Of a stretch of DNA of 64,000 nucleotides, positions 26,097 through 33,386 are shown in pieces (the first letter of the stretch is position 1; the number at the start of each line of letters is the position of its first letter). The translations under genes and the position numbers were made by a program. Where the stretch lies: contig NZ_JBFTXJ020000003.1 in NCBI RefSeq assembly GCF_041379945.2, positions 482,071 through 546,070 on the forward strand, read 5' to 3'. A model generated the notes under the pieces. That model was not told the origin of the DNA. It made no database searches and saw only the letters and a program-made list of their open reading frames with translations. Source of the stretch: Aneurinibacillus sp. REN35 (GTDB taxonomy: Bacteria > Bacillota > Bacilli > Aneurinibacillales > Aneurinibacillaceae).

Positions 26097-26207
26097 GCTG
26101 TTTGAAAATGTGAAGAAAATATGGAGCGAGAGAATGATTTTAGCAAAACGGGCAGGGGTAATAGTAATACTGTGTTCAACGTTATAACATAAGGAGGAAA
26201 TAAAACG

Positions 26208-26537
26208 ATGACAACAGCGCAAATGCAAGAGTGCATTGCAGAATGTATGGCATGCATGGAGGCATGCAATACTTGTTACGGAGCCTGCTTACAAGAAGAA
26301 GACATTGGGATGATGAGAAAATGCATTCAGCTTGACCGGGATTGCGCGGATATTTGCGCATTAGCGGCACAGTATATGGCAACGCAAAGCCCGTTTGCAA
26401 AACAAATTTGTGCATTATGCGCCGAAATCTGTGAAGCGTGTGCTGAGGAATGTGCCAAGCATACGCACGATCACTGTCAAAAGTGTGCAGAAGCGTGCCG
26501 CAAGTGCGCAGAAGCATGCCGAAAAATGTCCGCATAA
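26208..26537 (+). CDS. Four-helix-bundle copper-storage-type protein (Csp3/YhjQ-like)
   Basis: A 109-residue Cys-rich protein, with about twenty Cys spaced along predicted helices as CxxxC and CxxCxxxC repeats (for example CIAECMACMEACNTC at the start). This is the pattern of cytosolic copper storage proteins and of Bacillus YhjQ (DUF326). Such bundles hold many Cu(I) ions in the core. No signal peptide, so cytosolic. AAGGAGG precedes the ATG, 111 bp after the DUF302 gene, and a terminator follows. The copper operon and CsoR-like site nearby fit a role as a copper sink. Confidence 0.88.
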   Translation: MTTAQMQECIAECMACMEACNTCYGACLQEEDIGMMRKCIQLDRDCADICALAAQYMATQSPFAKQICALCAEICEACAEECAKHTHDHCQKCAEACRKCAEACRKMSA

Positions 26538-26558
26538 CCTGCCTTTCCCGTATGTCTG

Positions 26559-26597
26559 AAAAGCTCCTGCGGAAATCCCTTGCAGGAGCTTTTTCAT
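26559..26597 (+). terminator. Terminator after the copper-storage gene
   Basis: A perfect 12-bp stem (26559-26570 with 26582-26593) is followed by T5. Confidence 0.88.
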
Positions 26598-26609
26598 TGC
26601 ATATAATCT

Positions 26610-26632
26610 TCACACTTTCTTCAAGGTTTCTT
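26610..26632 (+). promoter_or_regulatory. Candidate response-regulator binding site (copy 1)
   Basis: TCACACTTTCTTCA (26610-26623) is followed by a second TTTCTT one helical turn on. The 14-mer recurs with one mismatch at 28804-28817 before the CWB2 lipoprotein gene. Confidence 0.45.
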
Positions 26633-26686
26633 GCTTTACTATTAGAAGTGATGAACGGATGGAAAAAAGGAAGGTGGGAGAAGGAG

Positions 26687-27394
26687 ATGAAGGAGAAGGA
26701 GAAGGGAATGATTTTGCTTGTCGATGATGAGCAGCCGATGCGGAATCTTCTCGCGCTCTATCTACGTAGTGCAGGTTATCAGACAGAGGAGGTTTCTTCC
26801 GGAGAAGAAGCGCTTGCTGCTCTTCGTGATAAAAGCTACTCGCTTGTCTTGCTTGATTTGATGATGCCAGGCATATCGGGATTTCGTGTGTGTGAGCAGA
26901 TGCGGGAGTTTAGCACTGTTCCTGTTATTATGCTAACAGCCAGGGATGAAGTGAGTGATAAAGTAAAAGGTCTCACCATTGGGGCGGATGATTATATTAC
27001 GAAACCGTTCGAGAAAGAGGAATTGTTAGCAAGAGTGGGAGCAATTCTAAGAAGAGAAGAGCGACTCGAGAAGCACACGCGAAATACAGGCACTCATGCT
27101 ATTGCGTATAAAGAGATCACGTTAGATAGTGAGAATTATGAGGCGTTTTATCATGGACAAGCGCTTCCGCTGACCCGAAGAGAATATGAGCTGCTATACA
27201 TATTGGTAAAGCATCCGGGGCAGGTGTTCAGCAGAGATCATCTGCTTGCCCTTGTGTGGACCAATCAAAATATCGAGGATTACCGTACCGTGGATACTCA
27301 TATTAAAAATTTGCGTGAAAAGCTGCGGGTTGCAGGCGCGCCTGCTCACGAGCTAATCAAAACGGTATGGGGGGTCGGCTATAAAATCCAATGA
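26687..27394 (+). CDS. OmpR/PhoB family response regulator
   Basis: A 235-residue two-component regulator. The receiver domain (about 8-120) has the acidic pocket VDDE (13-15), phospho-acceptor Asp57 in LLDLMMPG, and Lys106 in TKPF. The C-terminal winged helix (about 138-235) has LTRREYELLYILVKHPGQVFSRDHLL and the wing VWGVGYKI. ATG at 26687 follows GGTGGGAG; in-frame ATGs at 26651 and 26708 are alternatives. It overlaps the kinase gene by 4 bp. The copper and lipoprotein neighbours suggest metal or envelope stress as the signal, which is inference. Confidence 0.88.
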   Translation: MKEKEKGMILLVDDEQPMRNLLALYLRSAGYQTEEVSSGEEALAALRDKSYSLVLLDLMMPGISGFRVCEQMREFSTVPVIMLTARDEVSDKVKGLTIGADDYITKPFEKEELLARVGAILRREERLEKHTRNTGTHAIAYKEITLDSENYEAFYHGQALPLTRREYELLYILVKHPGQVFSRDHLLALVWTNQNIEDYRTVDTHIKNLREKLRVAGAPAHELIKTVWGVGYKIQ

Positions 27395-28797
27395 AACGAA
27401 ACGCTCTGCTGCCGCCCTTTCAGAACCGTGTCGCTATGAAGCTTGGTTTTCTGTTATTGGCTGTATTTCTTTTGATCATCCTTTCGCTTGGCGGTATCCT
27501 TTACTCTTTTTTTCTTTCATTCTATTTATCGCATATTAAAGAAGAGGTTGTCCATCAGACACAAAGCCATGCGAACGTATTGAGCGACCACTTTGAGGCG
27601 ATGACAATTAATCATGTGATTCGTATGGAACAGCATCCCGATCAGATGGTGGTTGTGCTTGATCAACATAATAAAGTTCTTGCGAGTTCAAGCCCGCTTA
27701 CGCCGGTGCATACCTCGTATCTAACAAAAGTGGAAGCACAGAAGCATGGATGGAGAACGGATATAGAAAAGGAATGGGATACTCGGCCCTTTCTCGTATT
27801 TGACCATCCTGTCCGCCAGAATGGGGAGGAGGTTGGCACGGTTGTTATGTTTCGGTCTACCGCACCGATGAGAGATGCGGTGGGGATTTTGCGCAGTATG
27901 CTGTTTATTACAGGGGCTGTGACGATTTTTGTGGTAGCTGGCATTTCCTTTATTATCTCCCGAATGATTGTACGTCCGCTAGTAGAGATGAAGCGGGCAA
28001 CGCGCGAAATTGCACGTGGTAATTATACAATTAAGCTGTCGGTGCGGGGCGGAGACGAGGTATCCCAGCTGAAAGCTTCGATTAACGATATGGTAGAGCA
28101 GATTCGCTTTTATCAGGATCAGCGCAATGAATTTCTCGCTAACATTGGGCATGAACTACGCACGCCGCTAACGTATCTTAAGGGATATTCGGATATTCTT
28201 ATGCAGGCGGAGAAGAGCGGTGCAGACCAAGAATATGCCGCTCGGATGATTCATGAACAGAGTGGCCGATTGCAGCGACTGGTGAATGATTTGTTTGATT
28301 TGGCGCGTATGGAGCAGGGGAGATTGTCATTTCATATGGAACGCCTTTCGCTTGAAGAGATCGTAACCGAAGCGTTATCACTGGTGGAGGTGCGAATGGA
28401 TGAGAAGGGGATTTATCTTGAATATCAACCATCCGATACTCCGTTATATGTCTGGGGAGACCGACAGCGAATTGGACAGGTTCTGCTTAATATTCTAGAG
28501 AATGCTCGGCGGTATACGTCCGTTAACAGTACAATATTCATCCGTGTGCGACAAGAAGATATGTATGGTGTAGTAGAAATCAAAGATACGGGGCCAGGCA
28601 TCCCAAAAGAAGATGTGCCTTATGTGATGGAACGGCTCTACCGTGTAGAGAAATCACGTTCCGAATCTACAGGAGGAGCAGGGTTGGGTCTATCCATTAG
28701 CAAGGAAATTGTAGATAAACATGGCGGAAAGCTTACCGTACACAGTGTACAAGGAGAAGGAGCCACATTTTATGTGATGCTTCCGCTTGAGAAATAA
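27391..28797 (+). CDS. Membrane sensor histidine kinase
   Basis: A 468-residue kinase. Helices at about 15-40 and 170-195 flank an extracellular sensor domain of about 130 residues. A HAMP domain follows (RMIVRPLVEMKRATREIARGNY), then HisKA with His254 in NIGHELRTPLTYL, then HATPase_c with NILENARRY, DTGPGIP and GGAGLGLSI. The sensor region has several His and Met residues, but no motif I can assign to a ligand. It pairs with the overlapping response regulator; the CWB2 lipoprotein gene downstream is the probable target. Confidence 0.9.
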   Translation: MKRNALLPPFQNRVAMKLGFLLLAVFLLIILSLGGILYSFFLSFYLSHIKEEVVHQTQSHANVLSDHFEAMTINHVIRMEQHPDQMVVVLDQHNKVLASSSPLTPVHTSYLTKVEAQKHGWRTDIEKEWDTRPFLVFDHPVRQNGEEVGTVVMFRSTAPMRDAVGILRSMLFITGAVTIFVVAGISFIISRMIVRPLVEMKRATREIARGNYTIKLSVRGGDEVSQLKASINDMVEQIRFYQDQRNEFLANIGHELRTPLTYLKGYSDILMQAEKSGADQEYAARMIHEQSGRLQRLVNDLFDLARMEQGRLSFHMERLSLEEIVTEALSLVEVRMDEKGIYLEYQPSDTPLYVWGDRQRIGQVLLNILENARRYTSVNSTIFIRVRQEDMYGVVEIKDTGPGIPKEDVPYVMERLYRVEKSRSESTGGAGLGLSISKEIVDKHGGKLTVHSVQGEGATFYVMLPLEK

Positions 28798-28803
28798 GTG
28801 CCA

Positions 28804-28817
28804 TCACATTTTCTTCA
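28804..28817 (+). promoter_or_regulatory. Candidate response-regulator binding site (copy 2)
   Basis: TCACATTTTCTTCA differs in one base from the site at 26610-26623. It is a similar distance (68 nt here, 64 nt there) from the start codon it precedes. Confidence 0.45.
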
Positions 28818-28884
28818 CAAATAGATGGTATAGGTATGTATAGAATTGTATGCACGATTATGAAATAAGGAGGATCGATAAAAT

Positions 28885-30171
28885 ATGAGAATAAAGAACT
28901 TTACAAAATGGAGCGGAGTCACTGTACTAACAGCAGGTCTTCTTCTATCCGGCTGCGGAGCGAGTGGAGAGCAACCGCAAACACCCGAGTCTTCGAAGCA
29001 GACGCAAAGCAGCACGGAAGCTGGGAGGACGAATGCGAGTGAAGGTGTAGTCGCAACGAAGAATACGACACGTATAATGGGCAGTCATGCAGAAGAGATT
29101 GCCTTATCTACATCTCGGATGATCTGGCCGGCGACCGAGCAGGGTACCAAGCCGAATGTAGTGCTTCTCTCACCTTCCGATAATTGGCAGGTGCAGCTTG
29201 CCGGGCTTGATCTGGTGCATCATCCAAGTGATGGTCCGCTTCTGGTGACGGATAAAGCGAACCTATCTGAGGCAGTGTTCAATGAAATCAAGCGCCTTAA
29301 TCCGAAAGGTGCTGAGGATGGGACACAAATTATTGCGATGGGAATGGACAGCAACACCACAAAGAAGTTGACGGATGCAGGCTTTAAGCTTAAGGATATA
29401 AAGAGCGGAACACCGGAGGCATTTGCTGCGGCGATTGATGCGTATTATGCATCCGTCAGCGGAGAACTTCCGCAGTCTGTGGTGGTTACAACATCTGAAA
29501 AACCAGCATTCGCTGCACCGGTGGGAAGCTGGATCTCTCACATGCCAGAGCCGTTATTGTATGTAACAAAAGATAAGCTGTCCGAAGATACGAAGGCTGC
29601 GTTGGCCAAGCGAAACGGCAAAGCCAATATCTATCTGGTAGGGCCGGAAGAAGCAATTGGTAAGCAGGTGGAGGCTGAGCTTGGAAAATATGGACAGGTT
29701 GTCCGCATCTCCGGTCAAGACCCGGTTACAAACGCGATTGCATTTGCCAAATATAAAGATAAGAAAACCGGCTTTGGCTGGGGCATTACACGGCCCGGTC
29801 ACGGATTGGTGCTCGCTGGTACCGAACAGGTGGAGCATTCGCTGCCTGCACTTCCTTTCGCGCATCGGGGTAAGCACGCACCACTGCTTTTGACGGACAA
29901 AGAAAAAGCACCTGAGCCGCTGCTTGCCTATCTGAAAGAATTGAAGCCGTTCTTTAAGAAGGAGCCGACAGAAGGTCCGTATAACCATATGTATATCGCA
30001 GGCGGTGCCGACTGGATATCGGATGAGCAGCAGGGTGACCTTGATCATCTGATTGAAATTGAGAGTGAAGGCGGTATGGGACACGGTGGACATGGGAGTG
30101 CCGGTTCCGGTCAGCAAAAGGATAGTATGAATAGTAACGGCATGGAAAATGAGACACACATGAATCATTAA
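28885..30171 (+). CDS. CWB2-repeat lipoprotein with His/Met-rich tail
   Basis: A 428-residue lipoprotein: signal peptide and lipobox LSGC (Cys24), a Ser/Gln/Thr linker, then cell-wall-binding repeat 2 (CWB2) modules. These are recognisable by GPLLVTD, IYLVGPEEAI, ISGQDPVTNAIAFA and APLLLTD, much as in B. subtilis LytB and clostridial S-layer proteins, but here on a lipid anchor. The last 35 residues form a Gly/His/Ser/Met-rich tail (GGMGHGGHG, then Met and His to the end) that looks like a soft-metal ligand arm. It follows the two-component genes by 87 bp and is probably their target. Function unknown; metal binding is inference. Confidence 0.78.
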   Translation: MRIKNFTKWSGVTVLTAGLLLSGCGASGEQPQTPESSKQTQSSTEAGRTNASEGVVATKNTTRIMGSHAEEIALSTSRMIWPATEQGTKPNVVLLSPSDNWQVQLAGLDLVHHPSDGPLLVTDKANLSEAVFNEIKRLNPKGAEDGTQIIAMGMDSNTTKKLTDAGFKLKDIKSGTPEAFAAAIDAYYASVSGELPQSVVVTTSEKPAFAAPVGSWISHMPEPLLYVTKDKLSEDTKAALAKRNGKANIYLVGPEEAIGKQVEAELGKYGQVVRISGQDPVTNAIAFAKYKDKKTGFGWGITRPGHGLVLAGTEQVEHSLPALPFAHRGKHAPLLLTDKEKAPEPLLAYLKELKPFFKKEPTEGPYNHMYIAGGADWISDEQQGDLDHLIEIESEGGMGHGGHGSAGSGQQKDSMNSNGMENETHMNH

Positions 30172-30179
30172 TAAATGAC

Positions 30180-30215
30180 AAACAGACCGAATCACAACTG
30201 CGATTCGGTCTGTTT
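30180..30215. terminator. Bidirectional terminator between the CWB2 gene and cydS
   Basis: A perfect 14-bp stem (30180-30193 with 30202-30215) with AAA and TTT ends separates convergent genes. Confidence 0.88.
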
Positions 30216-30227
30216 GCTTTATCAATG

Positions 30228-30335
30228 TTACTCAATGTTTTCAAGAAACTTCCCTTTGGCCCCCCAAATAAAGACACCGATAACAGAGAAGGCCACGACA
30301 AGAATTGGTGCATACGTAATCATGAATTGTTCCAT
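30228..30335 (-). CDS. cydS: Cytochrome bd oxidase small subunit CydS
   Basis: A 35-residue peptide beginning MEQFMITYAPILVVA with one transmembrane helix. It closely follows the pattern of CydS, the tiny third subunit seen in the Geobacillus bd oxidase, which stabilises the haem region of CydA. AAGGAGG is upstream on the minus strand, 13 bp after the cydB stop, so it is the last gene of the bd operon. Far below usual gene-length cut-offs. Identity rests on sequence pattern plus position. Confidence 0.82.
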   Translation of the reverse strand: MEQFMITYAPILVVAFSVIGVFIWGAKGKFLENIE

Positions 30336-30348
30336 TGTTTTATCCTCC

Positions 30349-31362
30349 TTATTCTTTCCCTTTGACATAGTTCTTATCAAATAAAAACAGGCGCATCAGC
30401 AAATACAGCGAAGGCAAGAGTAACAACAACCCGGCGATAAAGGCGATAATAAGCGCAATTGCCATCGTTTCATTTGTGAATCCATCGTAAATCGTTAAAT
30501 GCGGATACAGCAGGTATGGATAATGTGAGAACCCGTAACCGAAGAAGGCAAAGCCGTACTGCAATGTAATAAGCAGAAAAGCAAGGCCATAACGTTTCTT
30601 ACGATAGATCAGATACACACCGCCTGCAAAACACAAAATGGATAGAGCAAATACCCAGCCGATATCAACCATACGGGCGAAGTGCACCGCATTGTGTGTT
30701 TTCAGTGTAACGACAACGGCCCATGCTGCCAGCAGAGACGGAATGCTCCAGAGAAGCGCGTACATGCGCAGCAGGCGCGTTGCCTTCTCATCGCCAGCTT
30801 TGTCCGCATAATACGTCAGGAAAGTTGCAGAGATAAACAAAACGCTGACGATTGCAAGCAGGACAACACTCCAAGAATATGGACTGCGCAGCAAATCTCC
30901 GTAGGACAGCAGTACCTGCCCTTCTTTTAACTCAAGGAATCCACCTTCCGAAATCGTTAACACCGTTGTCAGCGAAGCCGGAATGAATACTCCAGTAATG
31001 CCGTAGAGAAATGTATACCACTTATTATCTTTAGACCCATAGGTACCAAATGCGTAATATGAGCCGCGAATGGCCAGCAGGATGATGGAGATGCTTACTG
31101 GAACCAATAGGGCCGTTCCGTAGTAATAGGCGGTTTTCGGAAAGAAACCTACGATCCCTACGAAGAAGAAGACAAGAAATACGTTGGTTACTTCCCATAC
31201 CGGCGATAGGTAGCGTTGGATGACTTTGTGAATGAGATGTTTTTTTCCGGCCCAATCACTGTACGTACTAAAGAATCCCGCACCGAAATCGACGGACGCT
31301 ACAATCACATACCCGAATAAAAAGATCCAAAGCACCGAGATGCCGATCAACTCGAGCGTCAT
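30349..31362 (-). CDS. cydB: Cytochrome bd-type quinol oxidase subunit II
   Basis: A 337-residue membrane protein with eight or nine helices. It shows typical CydB features: an N-terminal FGYVIVASVDFGAGFFS segment and long hydrophobic helices with few charged residues. With CydA it oxidises quinol and reduces O2 to water without pumping protons. The ATG overlaps the cydA stop (ATGA), and the ribosome site GGAGGTGAG lies within cydA. Its length and partner resemble YthB of the B. subtilis YthAB oxidase. Confidence 0.9.
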   Translation of the reverse strand: MTLELIGISVLWIFLFGYVIVASVDFGAGFFSTYSDWAGKKHLIHKVIQRYLSPVWEVTNVFLVFFFVGIVGFFPKTAYYYGTALLVPVSISIILLAIRGSYYAFGTYGSKDNKWYTFLYGITGVFIPASLTTVLTISEGGFLELKEGQVLLSYGDLLRSPYSWSVVLLAIVSVLFISATFLTYYADKAGDEKATRLLRMYALLWSIPSLLAAWAVVVTLKTHNAVHFARMVDIGWVFALSILCFAGGVYLIYRKKRYGLAFLLITLQYGFAFFGYGFSHYPYLLYPHLTIYDGFTNETMAIALIIAFIAGLLLLLPSLYLLMRLFLFDKNYVKGKE

Positions 31363-32708
31363 ACGCGGCTCACCTCCTGCTCCTCATTCATCTGCTCAAT
31401 TTCTTTTTCCACAGTATTGTTCTTAAACATCCGACGCAATACGGTTGTGCTGACAATCGCAAGTCCAATGTAGAGTGCAATGAAGAAGAGTAGCATTACA
31501 TCCACATAAGGAGCGGTCGTCGCACCTTCGCTTGTTTTCATATAGCCGCGCAGAATCCAAGGCTGGCGTCCAACTTCGGCGAAAATCCAGCCCAACTCAA
31601 TGGCAAGTATAGCAAGCGGACCGGATAGCCATATAGACATAAGCATCGACTTACGATATGGATTGGAATTTTTGCGTTTATACAACACTACATAAATCAA
31701 TGCCAGCACGGTGAGCAGCATACCGATGGACACCATTAAGTCAAACAGATAGTGAATGTAGAGCGGCGGCCGTTCGTCTACCGGCGTTTCATTAAGTCCG
31801 GTCACTTCGGCAGTCGGATTGTTGTGAGCAAGAATGCTTAAGGCATACGGAATTTTAATGCCGTTTTTCACTTCGTTATTTTCATCGAGCGTACCAAACA
31901 AAATGAGCGGTGCCCGATCGGATGTTTCAAAATGCCATTCAGCAGCCGCAAGCTTCTCCGGCTGATACTCAGCGAGGAATTTTCCGGAGAAATCCCCGAT
32001 TACAGCAGTCGCAACCGAGAAGACCAGTGCAGAGACGAGCGTAAGATGCAGGGCTTTGCGGTGATACACGTGCTTGCTTCCGCGCAGCATACGATAGGCT
32101 GCAATAGATGCGAGAACAAAGGCGGAAGTCATGTACGCTGAAGCCAGTACGTGAGACACCTTTGTCGGCATGGCCGGGTTGAACATCGCGACAAGCGGCT
32201 CAATGCTGACGATCGCACCATCTTTCAGTTCGAAGCCCTGCGGCGTATTCATGAACGCATTGACAATCGTAATGAACACAGCCGACATGGATGAGCCGAT
32301 CACGACTGGAATAAGCAGAAGCAGATGCTTCATTTGATTTTTGAAGCGATCCCATGTGTACAGGTAAATGCCGAGGAAAATCGCTTCAAAGAAGAAGGCG
32401 AACGTCTCCATGAACAGCGGCAGACTAATCACTTGTCCCGCCAGTTCCATAAAGCTTGGCCACAAAAGACTGAGCTGGAGCCCGATGGCAGTGCCTGTTA
32501 CGACCCCGACAGCAACCGTGATGACGAATCCTCTCGCCCAGCGTCTTGCCAGCAGAATGTAATGCGGGTCCTGCTTTTTAATGCCGACCCATTGGGCAAG
32601 TGCGATCATGAGCGGAACTCCGACACCGATCGTTGCAAAGATGATGTGAAATGCCAGTGTTACTTCAGTTAATATACGGCTGTACAAAACTGGATCATAC
32701 GTAAGCAT
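31359..32708 (-). CDS. cydA: Cytochrome bd-type quinol oxidase subunit I, short Q-loop
   Basis: A 449-residue CydA protein carrying the haems. His21 in the first helix fits the haem b595 ligand position, and GRQPWILRGYMKTSEG is the family GxQPW motif. The quinol loop is short, as in YthA and the cyanide-insensitive oxidases, not the long E. coli form. The order is 30-residue peptide, cydA, cydB, cydS on one transcript. A high-affinity oxidase that tolerates sulfide and cyanide would fit the sulfide genes next door, but that link is inference. Confidence 0.9.
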   Translation of the reverse strand: MLTYDPVLYSRILTEVTLAFHIIFATIGVGVPLMIALAQWVGIKKQDPHYILLARRWARGFVITVAVGVVTGTAIGLQLSLLWPSFMELAGQVISLPLFMETFAFFFEAIFLGIYLYTWDRFKNQMKHLLLLIPVVIGSSMSAVFITIVNAFMNTPQGFELKDGAIVSIEPLVAMFNPAMPTKVSHVLASAYMTSAFVLASIAAYRMLRGSKHVYHRKALHLTLVSALVFSVATAVIGDFSGKFLAEYQPEKLAAAEWHFETSDRAPLILFGTLDENNEVKNGIKIPYALSILAHNNPTAEVTGLNETPVDERPPLYIHYLFDLMVSIGMLLTVLALIYVVLYKRKNSNPYRKSMLMSIWLSGPLAILAIELGWIFAEVGRQPWILRGYMKTSEGATTAPYVDVMLLFFIALYIGLAIVSTTVLRRMFKNNTVEKEIEQMNEEQEVSRV

Positions 32709-32726
32709 ATAGTATCCCTCTCCTTT

Positions 32727-32819
32727 TTATCGAAACAGTCGGCTGACGAGAGAAAGAAACATCACGAAAGCCACAGTTAGGGAAGCGATGACTAGGTATT
32801 TTTCTTGTTTTTTAATCAA
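32727..32819 (-). CDS. Very small membrane peptide upstream of cydA (30 aa)
   Basis: TTG at 32819-32817 follows AAAGGAGG with good spacing and encodes a 30-residue peptide. It has a basic start (IKKQEK) and one transmembrane helix (about 7-26), ending in RLFR. It lies 18 bp before cydA in the same orientation, so it should be the first gene of the bd operon. No family recognised. It may be a regulatory or assembly peptide. Confidence 0.5.
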   Translation of the reverse strand: MIKKQEKYLVIASLTVAFVMFLSLVSRLFR

Positions 32820-32956
32820 GGGTATGCCTCCTTTATCCCTTTTCATTTACACATCAAGTATAGCTAACAAATAAGGGGTAATTGTGTGGGAAAGGTGGCA
32901 GCTTTGCGAAAGTTATGTTGCCAATATGTGAATGTTATTTTTGGTAATAAACAATA

Positions 32957-33003
32957 TTGACACAGTGGAAAAAATGATGAATAATATACCTAAAGGGGTA
33001 TAT
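32957..33003 (+). promoter_or_regulatory. Rhodanese promoter with CstR/CsoR-like operator
   Basis: TTGACA (32957-32962) is followed by an AATAAT -10 region (32980-32985). A perfect 7-bp inverted repeat, ATATACC-N6-GGTATAT (32984-33003), covers the start region. Its form, with GGGGTATA in the right arm, fits CstR or CsoR family operators. Confidence 0.55.
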
Positions 33004-33024
33004 GGAAATAAAGGAGAGAAGAGA

Positions 33025-33336
33025 ATGTCGAGTGTAATAAATGTAGTGGCCCAGCAATTGGTTGAAAAGCAGGAAAGAGGAGAAGATGTGCAGATCATCG
33101 ATGTGCGTGAACCAGAAGAAGTGGCTGCGGGCATGATACCCGGTGCAAAGCACATTCGCTTGGCCGAGCTTCCGCAGCGCATGCATGAGATTGATCCGAA
33201 CAAGGAGGCCATCATGGTATGCCGCAGTGGAAACCGAAGCGGCATGGCCTGTGAATATTTGATGGATCAAGGATATACGCAGGTGAAGAACCTGCTGGGT
33301 GGAATGAACGGATGGACAGGAAAGGTAGTACGTTAA
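33025..33336 (+). CDS. Single-domain rhodanese (sulfurtransferase)
   Basis: A 103-residue cytosolic rhodanese with DVREPEEVAAGMIPGAKHIRL and the active-site loop VCRSGNRS, whose Cys carries the persulfide. It moves sulfane sulfur between thiols in sulfide detoxification. AAAGGAG precedes ATG 33025; an upstream in-frame start at 32932 lies inside the promoter and is rejected. It is convergent to the persulfide dioxygenase gene. A CstR-like operator lies just before it, though the window holds no CstR gene. Confidence 0.88.
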   Translation: MSSVINVVAQQLVEKQERGEDVQIIDVREPEEVAAGMIPGAKHIRLAELPQRMHEIDPNKEAIMVCRSGNRSGMACEYLMDQGYTQVKNLLGGMNGWTGKVVR

Positions 33337-33386
33337 ATAATAAAAAGCGGACCCGTGATTAAATCACGGGTCCGCTTTTTATTATT
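33337..33386. terminator. Near-perfect 25-bp bidirectional terminator
   Basis: Two 25-nt arms (33337-33361 with 33362-33386, allowing the AT-rich loop at the centre) pair with GC core AGCGGACCCGTG. The palindrome touches the stop codons of both convergent genes. Confidence 0.9.
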
